Assembly (NCBI GenBank): GCA_900313775.1
Contig: OMSP01000168.1
Span: 1 to 10,582, forward strand
Source of the DNA: an uncultured Eubacteriales bacterium
GTDB taxonomy: Bacteria > Bacillota > Clostridia > Lachnospirales > Lachnospiraceae
Direction: 5' to 3'
DNA: 10,582 nucleotides
Both the position numbers and the translations under genes were made by a program. A model generated the notes under the pieces. It had not been told where the DNA came from and did no database searches. It saw only the letters and a list, made by a program, of their open reading frames with translations. Below are positions 5,061-10,582 of this stretch, piece by piece; position 1 is the first letter of the stretch, and every line of letters starts with the position of its first letter.

Positions 5061-7640
5061 ATGAACATTCAGAAATTTACACAGAATTCACTGCAGGCGG
5101 TACAGAACTGCGAAAAATACGCGGGAGACTACGGACATCAGCAGATCGAGCAGATCCATTTATTCTATGCTCTGTTGGATCAGACGGACGGTCTGATCGG
5201 TCAGCTTGTTGAGAAAATGGGATTGGACAGAAACGCGATCCTGGAACGCGTCGAGCAGATCCTGGCCGGCAAGCCCAAGGTGGCCGGTGCTCAGATCTAT
5301 CTGAGTCAGGATCTGAACAAGGTGCTGACTCACGCAGAGGACGAGGCAAAGCAGATGGGTGACGAGTATGTCTCTGTCGAGCATTTACTTCTCGCGATGA
5401 TGCGTTATCCCGACCGCGAGATGAAACAGTTGTTCGCCCAGTTAGACCTGACAAAGGAGTCGTTTTTACAGGTGCTCTCTCAGGTCCGCGGCAACCAGCG
5501 GGTGACAAGTGACAATCCGGAGGCGACCTATGACACGCTGCACAAATTCGGTGAGGATCTTGTCGAAAAAGCGCGCGACCAGAAGATGGATCCGGTCATC
5601 GGACGCGACACGGAGATCCGTAATATCATTCGGATCTTATCGCGTAAGACCAAGAACAACCCGGTTCTTATCGGCGAACCGGGTGTCGGAAAGACGGCGG
5701 CCGTCGAAGGGCTGGCACAGAGGATAGTCAAGGGCGATGTGCCTGAGGCTCTGAAGGACAAGATCATCTTCGCGCTCGACATGGGCGCTCTGGTCGCAGG
5801 TGCCAAATACCGCGGTGAGTTTGAAGAACGGCTCAAAGCTGTGCTGGAGGAAGTAAAGCAGAGTGACGGCAGGATCATCCTGTTTATCGACGAACTGCAT
5901 CTGGTCGTCGGCGCGGGAAAAGGCGACGGCGCAATGGATGCGAGTAATATGCTCAAGCCCATGCTCGCCCGCGGTGAATTGCACTGTATCGGTGCGACGA
6001 CGCTGGATGAATACAGGGAATACATTGAAAAGGACGCGGCTTTAGAGCGCCGATTCCAGCCGGTCATGATCGATGAGCCGAGCGTGGAGGATGCCATTTC
6101 GATCCTGCGCGGGCTCAAAGAGCGCTATGAAGTCTTCCACGGCGTTAAGATCACAGACGGTGCACTGGTTGCGGCGGCGACATTGTCTGACCGGTATATT
6201 TCAGACCGTTTTCTTCCGGACAAGGCGATCGACCTCGTTGACGAGGCATGCGCCTCGATCAAGACGGACCTGGACTCCATGCCGGCTGAGATGGATGAGC
6301 TGCGCCGAAAGATCATGCAGGGAGAGATCGAAGTCGCGGCTCTGAAAAAAGAGGAAGACAATCTGAGTAAGCAGCGCCTTGAGGAACTCCAGAAAGAACT
6401 CGCTGAAATGAAAGAGACCTACGATGCCCAGAAAGCCCAGTGGGATAATGAAAAGCAGGCGGTCAATGAAGTTTCAAAAGTGCGTGAGCAGATAGAGGAA
6501 GTGAACAAAGAGATCGAGCTTGCCCAGCGCAACAGTGATCTTGAGAGGGCGGCCGAGTTACAGTACGGAGAACTGCCGAAACTGAAGACAAAGCTGTCCG
6601 AGCTTGAAGAGACCGTGCGAGCCAAGGACAACCGTCTGGTGCGCGAGAGCGTGACAGAGGAAGAGATCGCGCGGATCGTCTCTCAGTGGACAGGAATCCC
6701 TGTATCCAAGCTGAATGAGAGTGAAAAGAGCCGCATCCTGCATCTGGATGAAGTGCTGCACGAGCGAGTGATCGGTCAGGACGAAGCGGTGAACAAGGTG
6801 AGTGAGGCGATCCTCCGGTCCAAGGCGGGCATCCAGGATCCGAGCAGACCCATCGGTTCCTTCCTGTTCCTCGGACCGACCGGTGTCGGCAAGACAGAAC
6901 TGGCCAAGACTCTGGCCGCTGATCTGTTTGACAGCGAGAAAAACATGATCCGCATCGATATGAGCGAGTATATGGAGAAGTTTTCCGTCTCCCGTCTGGT
7001 AGGAGCGCCTCCCGGATATGTCGGTTATGACGAGGGTGGTCAGCTGACAGAGGCTGTGCGCCGCAAACCATACAGCGTGGTCCTTTTCGATGAGATCGAG
7101 AAGGCGCACCCGGATGTATTCAACATCCTGCTGCAGGTACTCGATGACGGGCGCATCACCGACTCACAGGGCCGTACGGTCGATTTTAAGAATACGATCC
7201 TGATCATGACATCGAATATCGGGTCACAGTATCTGCTGGACGGTATCGATGAGAACGGTGAGATCAAACCGGAAGCCCAGGAACTGGTGCTCGCAGATCT
7301 GCGCAATGCTTTCCGCCCCGAGTTCCTGAACCGTCTCGACGAGACAGTGCTGTTCAAACCGCTCTCCAGAGACGACATAGGGCATATCATAGACCTGATG
7401 ATGGCTGATCTCGGTAAGAGACTGGCGGAGCAGGAGATCAGGATCACACTGGATGATTCGGCAAAAGACCTGATCATCGAGGGCGGTTACGATCCGGTCT
7501 ACGGAGCAAGACCGCTCAAGAGGTATCTGACCCGCCATGTGGAGACGCTTGTGGCAAGAGAGATCCTCGCGGGCGATATTTCCCGCGGTGATGAACTGAT
7601 CGTCAGTGCCGAGGACGGCGAGCTGAGCATTCATAAGTAA
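5061..7640 (+). CDS. clpB: ATP-dependent chaperone ClpB (Hsp100 disaggregase)
   Basis: At 859 residues this is full length for ClpB, the hexameric AAA+ disaggregase that threads aggregated proteins through its pore together with DnaK. The N domain (1-145) is followed by NBD1, with Walker A 'GEPGVGKT' (205-212), pore loop 'AGAKYRGEFE' (Y250), Walker B 'ILFIDEL' (D277, E278) and the arginine-finger segment 'ALERRF' (R330/R331). The coiled-coil middle domain (about 400-525, rich in E, K and Q) distinguishes ClpB from ClpA, and its full length from ClpC and ClpE. NBD2 has Walker A 'GPTGVGKT' (605-612), pore loop 'GYVGYDEGG' (652-660), Walker B 'VVLFDEIE' (673-680), 'FRPEFLNRLD' (751-760) and sensor-2 'GARPLKR' (815-821). 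No key residue is missing. The start follows AGGTGAG. It is transcribed singly from a CIRCE-controlled promoter and ends before a very long hairpin. Confidence 0.98.
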   Translation: MNIQKFTQNSLQAVQNCEKYAGDYGHQQIEQIHLFYALLDQTDGLIGQLVEKMGLDRNAILERVEQILAGKPKVAGAQIYLSQDLNKVLTHAEDEAKQMGDEYVSVEHLLLAMMRYPDREMKQLFAQLDLTKESFLQVLSQVRGNQRVTSDNPEATYDTLHKFGEDLVEKARDQKMDPVIGRDTEIRNIIRILSRKTKNNPVLIGEPGVGKTAAVEGLAQRIVKGDVPEALKDKIIFALDMGALVAGAKYRGEFEERLKAVLEEVKQSDGRIILFIDELHLVVGAGKGDGAMDASNMLKPMLARGELHCIGATTLDEYREYIEKDAALERRFQPVMIDEPSVEDAISILRGLKERYEVFHGVKITDGALVAAATLSDRYISDRFLPDKAIDLVDEACASIKTDLDSMPAEMDELRRKIMQGEIEVAALKKEEDNLSKQRLEELQKELAEMKETYDAQKAQWDNEKQAVNEVSKVREQIEEVNKEIELAQRNSDLERAAELQYGELPKLKTKLSELEETVRAKDNRLVRESVTEEEIARIVSQWTGIPVSKLNESEKSRILHLDEVLHERVIGQDEAVNKVSEAILRSKAGIQDPSRPIGSFLFLGPTGVGKTELAKTLAADLFDSEKNMIRIDMSEYMEKFSVSRLVGAPPGYVGYDEGGQLTEAVRRKPYSVVLFDEIEKAHPDVFNILLQVLDDGRITDSQGRTVDFKNTILIMTSNIGSQYLLDGIDENGEIKPEAQELVLADLRNAFRPEFLNRLDETVLFKPLSRDDIGHIIDLMMADLGKRLAEQEIRITLDDSAKDLIIEGGYDPVYGARPLKRYLTRHVETLVAREILAGDISRGDELIVSAEDGELSIHK

Positions 7641-7648
7641 ACTAAAAT

Positions 7649-7824
7649 GAAAACGGGATCATATATTCCCACGCAGACTCGGGCAGCGCACCTTGCAAGC
7701 CTCGCCTAAAGAGCATCACATTCCCTCGCGTCATGCTCGGGAACGGATGCTCCTAAGGCGGGATCTCGCAGGATGCGCTGAACGCCCGCAAAGGTCTGCG
7801 GTGGAAACATATGGTCCCGTTTTC
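7649..7824. repeat. Long imperfect inverted repeat / 176-nt hairpin between clpB and dinB
   Basis: The outer stem is 16 pairs: GAAAACGGGATCATAT (7649-7664) with ATATGGTCCCGTTTTC (7809-7824), including one G-T. Inward, the arms keep matching with small bulges. CCA (7669-7671) pairs with 7802-7804 and CGCAGAC (7672-7678) with 7794-7800. CGGGC (7680-7684) pairs with 7784-7788 and AGCGCA (7685-7690) with 7774-7779. CTCGCC (7701-7706) pairs with 7757-7762, GAGCATC (7711-7717) with 7746-7752, and TTCCC (7721-7725) with 7739-7743. The loop is 13 nt (7726-7738). In all about 60 pairs form. The A run and T run in the outer stem give it the form of a bidirectional terminator, so it probably ends clpB transcripts. 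It has no ORF and I recognise no RNA family. It could be a terminator with a structured apical extension, a small non-autonomous mobile element (MITE-like), or a structured RNA. No clear target-site duplication is visible. Confidence 0.8.
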
Positions 7825-7867
7825 TGATTGTTCATAGCTCATGATGGACAAAAACCGTTCTGCTTTA

Positions 7868-7876
7868 TGGTATAGT
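7868..7876 (+). promoter_or_regulatory. Extended -10 promoter directly before dinB
   Basis: TGGTATAGT (TGn + TATAGT) matches an extended -10 element. The nearest -35-like hexamer is TGGACA (7845-7850), but the 20-bp spacing is too long to rely on. Transcription would begin at about 7883, which is the A of the preferred dinB ATG. No GAAC-N4-GTTC LexA (SOS) box is visible between the hairpin and the gene. Confidence 0.5.
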
Positions 7877-7882
7877 AGAAAC

Positions 7883-9103
7883 ATGGGAAAAGCGGACGGG
7901 CAGAAGATCATCTTTCATATCGATGTCAATTCGGCATTTCTCTCATGGAGTGCAGTCGAGGAGATGGAGGCGGCGCTGCGAGAGGGGCGCGAATCTGTTG
8001 ATCTGCGCACGATCCCGTCGATCGTATGCGGTGATATCAAAGAACGCCGCGGCATCGTCACGGCGGCTTCAATACCGGCAAAGAGGAGAGGAGTCCACTC
8101 GGCCCAGACTGTGGCCGAGGCGTTCCGGCTGTGTCCGGAACTCGTGACAGTCAAAAGTGATTTCGGTTTATACCGCATCCGGTCGCGGGAGCTCATGGAT
8201 TTTCTCAGGACCTATTCACCGGTACTTGAACAATTGTCCGTAGATGAGTGTTTTCTCGATGTGACAGAAAGCGCAGGGGACAGGCAGCAGGCTGTCAGTC
8301 TGGCTTGTGAGATCAAAGACCGTGTTCGCGATGAGCTCGGCTTCACGGTCAATATAGGTGTCTCGGTGAATAAGGTTCTGGCTAAGATGGCCTCAGATTT
8401 TGAAAAGCCGGATAAAGTCCATACGCTGTTTCCTGATGAGATACAGCAGAAGATCTGGCCGATGCCGGTCGGGGAGCTGTTTATGGCGGGAAAGGCTTCA
8501 GCCGCGAAGCTGAAGGCGCTCGGTATCCATACGATCGGCGAACTGGCAAAAAGTGACCCGGATATCCTGGAGAGTCATCTCAAAAGCCACGGCCGAACGC
8601 TGTGGGAGTATGCGAACGGCATTGCCGGCGACAGAGTCAACCCCGAGAGAGAGGCGGCCAAGAGTGAGAGTGTGGAGCGGACATTATCCAGCGACTGCAT
8701 CGATCTGGATGACGCCTTTACGCACATACGCAGATTGTGCGTCGAGCTGGCCGGCCGGCTTCGCAATCACGGATACCGCGCCGGCGAGGTTGCGATCCTT
8801 ATCAAATATGCGGATTTCACATCGGCCACTCATCAACGCCGGACTGTCGGGGTCATTGGCGAGGCGGATGATCTGGAGCGCGAGGCGCGGGCTCTTTTCG
8901 AGGAGTCCTGGAACGGGCGTCCGGTACGCTTGATCGGCGTGCGTGCGGGAAAACTCGTGAGCGCAGACGATCCGGTACAGATGAGCCTTACTGATTATGT
9001 GAAAGAACAGCAGGCGGGTAACCGCCGCAAAAAAGCGGACGATGCCATGAAAGATCTCCGGGAGAGATTCGGGGATGATATCATTTTTAAGGGACGTCAA
9101 TGA
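7883..9103 (+). CDS. dinB: DNA polymerase IV (Y-family, DinB)
   Basis: From this ATG the protein is 406 residues, a Y-family translesion polymerase that bypasses damaged bases and is error-prone. The palm/finger part begins with 'FHIDVNSAFLSW' (metal ligand D14, probable steric gate F19), then 'GIVTAASIPAKRRGV' and the catalytic 'LSVDECFLDVT' (D121, E122). The helix-hairpin-helix thumb follows ('KLKALGIHTIGELA', 209-222), then the little-finger domain (about 255-360). The clamp-binding motif is 'QMSLTDY' (366-372), and the tail is 'RERFGDDIIFKG'. N16 replaces the second aspartate of the DMDxFF segment in E. coli DinB. The start is uncertain. ATG 7841 would add 14 residues, but neither start has an SD. 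The family normally begins close to the FHIDVN strand, and the extended -10 lies just before 7883. Its stop overlaps the next start (ATGA). Confidence 0.93.
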   Translation: MGKADGQKIIFHIDVNSAFLSWSAVEEMEAALREGRESVDLRTIPSIVCGDIKERRGIVTAASIPAKRRGVHSAQTVAEAFRLCPELVTVKSDFGLYRIRSRELMDFLRTYSPVLEQLSVDECFLDVTESAGDRQQAVSLACEIKDRVRDELGFTVNIGVSVNKVLAKMASDFEKPDKVHTLFPDEIQQKIWPMPVGELFMAGKASAAKLKALGIHTIGELAKSDPDILESHLKSHGRTLWEYANGIAGDRVNPEREAAKSESVERTLSSDCIDLDDAFTHIRRLCVELAGRLRNHGYRAGEVAILIKYADFTSATHQRRTVGVIGEADDLEREARALFEESWNGRPVRLIGVRAGKLVSADDPVQMSLTDYVKEQQAGNRRKKADDAMKDLRERFGDDIIFKGRQ

Positions 9104-10041
9104 AGAAGAAACAGTATCTGGGAAACGCATTATTGCTGCTGACGGGCATGATCTGGGGATCGGGCTTTGTCGGTCAGCGCCTCGGCATGGAGACCGAGGT
9201 CGGACCGATCACCTTTAATGCGGCCAGGATGCTTTTGGCCGGCCTGTTTATCAGTCTGGTCATTGTCGTGATGGATATGGCCGGAAGGCGGATGAAAACA
9301 GGAAGTCAAAGGCGGATTGAGACAGCGGCAAACGCGGTGAGAGATGATCAAAAATACACCGTCATCGGAGGTGTCTGCTGCGGAGCTGTGCTGGCGGCCG
9401 GCGCGACCTTCCAGCAGGCCGGCATCGTATACACGGAAGCCGGTAAAGCAGGTTTTATCACGGCGATGTACATCCTGCTGGTCCCGATCATCAACTTCCT
9501 GTTTTTCAGAAAGAAGAATACATGGATAGTATGGTTTGCGGTCGTCGTTGGCGTGGCAGGGATGTATCTCCTCTGTGTGCATGAGGGGTTTTCCTTCAGT
9601 AAAGGGGATCTGCTGCTGTTGGCGTGTGCCTTGTTTTTCTCGTTTCACATCCTTTGCTGTGATTATTTTGTGCAAAGGGGAAATGCCGTGCGCATTTCAG
9701 CTATCCAGTTTTTCACCTGCGCTCTGCTGTCCGGTATCATCGCGCAGATAGTTGAGCATCCGACATGGGAACAGACATACACGGCCATTCTGCCCATCCT
9801 TTATCTGGGTGTCGTTTCCGGAGGGATCGGTTTTACACTGCAGATAGTGGGGCAGCAGTTCACAGAACCGACGATCGCTTCGCTCCTGATGAGCACGGAG
9901 TCGGTCTTTGCGGTGATCTTCGGTGCTCTGTTTTTGCATGAGCATATGAGCGGACGTGAGACGATCGGGTGTCTCTTGATTTTTACGGCGATCATTCTGG
10001 CGCAGGCCCCGATACCGGTGAAGAAAAGAAAAGACGTATGA
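9100..10041 (+). CDS. EamA-family (DMT superfamily) transporter
   Basis: This 313-residue inner-membrane protein has two EamA repeats and about ten transmembrane helices, the usual size for drug/metabolite transporters. Repeat 1 opens with 'LLLLTGMIWGSGFVGQRLG' (11-29) and ends with 'KAGFITAMYILLVPIINFLF' (116-135). A polar stretch at about 62-86 (R, K, Q and N rich) forms a long loop. Repeat 2 includes 'LLLLACALFFSFHILCCDYF' (171-190) and the classic 'EPTIASLLMSTESVFAVIFG' (256-275), with a final helix and a basic tail (KKRKDV). The substrate is not predictable: members export amino acids, metabolites or drugs. AAGGGA lies five bases before the ATG, which sits within the dinB stop (ATGA). 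It is therefore co-translated with dinB, and its own stop overlaps the next gene in the same way. Confidence 0.92.
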   Translation: MKKKQYLGNALLLLTGMIWGSGFVGQRLGMETEVGPITFNAARMLLAGLFISLVIVVMDMAGRRMKTGSQRRIETAANAVRDDQKYTVIGGVCCGAVLAAGATFQQAGIVYTEAGKAGFITAMYILLVPIINFLFFRKKNTWIVWFAVVVGVAGMYLLCVHEGFSFSKGDLLLLACALFFSFHILCCDYFVQRGNAVRISAIQFFTCALLSGIIAQIVEHPTWEQTYTAILPILYLGVVSGGIGFTLQIVGQQFTEPTIASLLMSTESVFAVIFGALFLHEHMSGRETIGCLLIFTAIILAQAPIPVKKRKDV

Positions 10042-10582
10042 GTATCACGGTAGGAAAAACATTTTATACGAGCGAGAGAAGCGAGTGGCGCAAGTATCTC
10101 GCGGAGCACTTCGAGACGGATGAGGAGATCTGGTTTATCTTTCCGGTCAATGCGTCCGGGGAGGAGGGCCTGACTTACAATGACGCGGTCGAGGAGGCGC
10201 TTTGCTTCGGCTGGATCGACAGCACCAACAAGCGCGTGGATGAAGGTCACTGCGCAAGACGGTTCACGCCCCGAAAGAAGGGCAGTTCCTATTCACAGCC
10301 GAATATCGAACGGCTGATCTGGCTGGAGGAACGCAGCATGATCCACCCGAAGATACGGGAGAGTGTACTGCCGGTCATCGAGGCGCCGTTCAACTTTCCG
10401 ACTGACATCATCAGTGCATTGAAAGAGGACGGAGAAGTCTGGAAGAATTACAAGCAGTTCACGGAACCCTATAAGCGCATCCGTGTCGCTTATATTGAGG
10501 CTGCGAGAAAACGCCCGGAAGAATTTGAGAAGCGGCTGCGCAGTTTCATCGACAAGACACGGCGGGGAAAACTTATCCGGGG
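10038..10582 (+). CDS. YdeI/OmpD-associated family protein (3' truncated by the window)
   Basis: The gene begins with the ATG of an ATGA overlap with the transporter and stays open for 181 codons to the edge of the window. The translation matches the YdeI-like (bacteriocin-protection, OmpD-associated) family: 'YNDAVEEALCFGWIDS' (47-62), 'RRFTPRKKGSSYSQPNIERL' (74-93), and a helical C-terminal half with 'YKRIRVAYIEAARKRPEEFEKRL' (145-167 region). Family members are typically about 190 residues, so only the last few codons are probably missing. The molecular function of the family is not firmly known. The protein looks soluble, with no signal peptide or membrane segment. No separate SD is obvious (the preceding bases are AAAAGAAAAGACGT), so translation may depend on coupling to the upstream gene. 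Confidence 0.85.
   Translation, partial: MSITVGKTFYTSERSEWRKYLAEHFETDEEIWFIFPVNASGEEGLTYNDAVEEALCFGWIDSTNKRVDEGHCARRFTPRKKGSSYSQPNIERLIWLEERSMIHPKIRESVLPVIEAPFNFPTDIISALKEDGEVWKNYKQFTEPYKRIRVAYIEAARKRPEEFEKRLRSFIDKTRRGKLIR

Noticed and set aside
6463..7071. 202-codon minus-strand frame inside clpB (with others at 5528-6118 and 6558-7109)
   Set aside because: These are shadow frames of a highly conserved gene, rich in S, R and P, with no start signals.
7641..7882. tRNA, known riboswitch or insertion sequence in the clpB-dinB gap
   Set aside because: There is no cloverleaf, no conserved riboswitch core that I recognise, no transposase frame and no clear target-site duplication. Only the long hairpin and the dinB promoter are seen.
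7825..7882. LexA/SOS box before dinB
   Set aside because: No GAAC-N4-GTTC palindrome is present, so SOS control through LexA is not supported by this window.

Overview
The window looks like chromosomal DNA of a Gram-positive, clostridia-like Bacillota. The signs are strong AAGGAGG-type ribosome-binding sites, sigma-A-type promoters, a CIRCE operator in front of clpB, a YitT-family membrane protein, and a moderate G+C content. No phage, transposase, CRISPR or RNA gene of a known class is visible. Ten protein-coding genes are supported, and both edge genes are cut by the window.

Layout. (a) 1-597: the C-terminal end of a beta-propeller-like protein of unknown function. It converges on a minus-strand pair across a short bidirectional terminator. 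(b) 1969-2676 and 648-1880, minus strand: an aspartate/glutamate-racemase-family enzyme followed by a dicarboxylate/amino-acid:cation symporter. The symporter's substrate residues point to acidic amino acids, so the two form a plausible acidic (D-)amino-acid uptake and interconversion module. (c) 2781-3958, plus strand: a DNA-deoxyinosine (hypoxanthine) glycosylase, coupled by an ATGA overlap to a HAD phosphatase. (d) 3935-4942: a YitT-family membrane protein. Its best promoter lies inside the end of the HAD gene. A strong intrinsic terminator sits between that promoter and the YitT ribosome-binding site, which suggests transcription attenuation. (e) 4944-7640: a CIRCE operator overlapping a good promoter, then full-length clpB, so the chaperone is probably under HrcA heat-shock control. 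(f) 7641-7882: an intergenic region largely filled by one long imperfect hairpin (about 176 nt, about 60 possible pairs), followed by an extended -10 promoter almost touching the next gene. (g) 7883-10582: Y-family DNA polymerase IV (dinB), an EamA/DMT permease and a YdeI-like protein, linked by 4-nt ATGA overlaps into one operon that runs off the window.

Most genes are ordinary housekeeping or accessory functions. The less ordinary signals are non-coding: the long hairpin between clpB and dinB, the attenuator-like leader of the YitT gene, and a dinB start that looks leaderless. Nothing here clearly constitutes a new multi-gene system; the long hairpin is the best candidate for an undescribed element.
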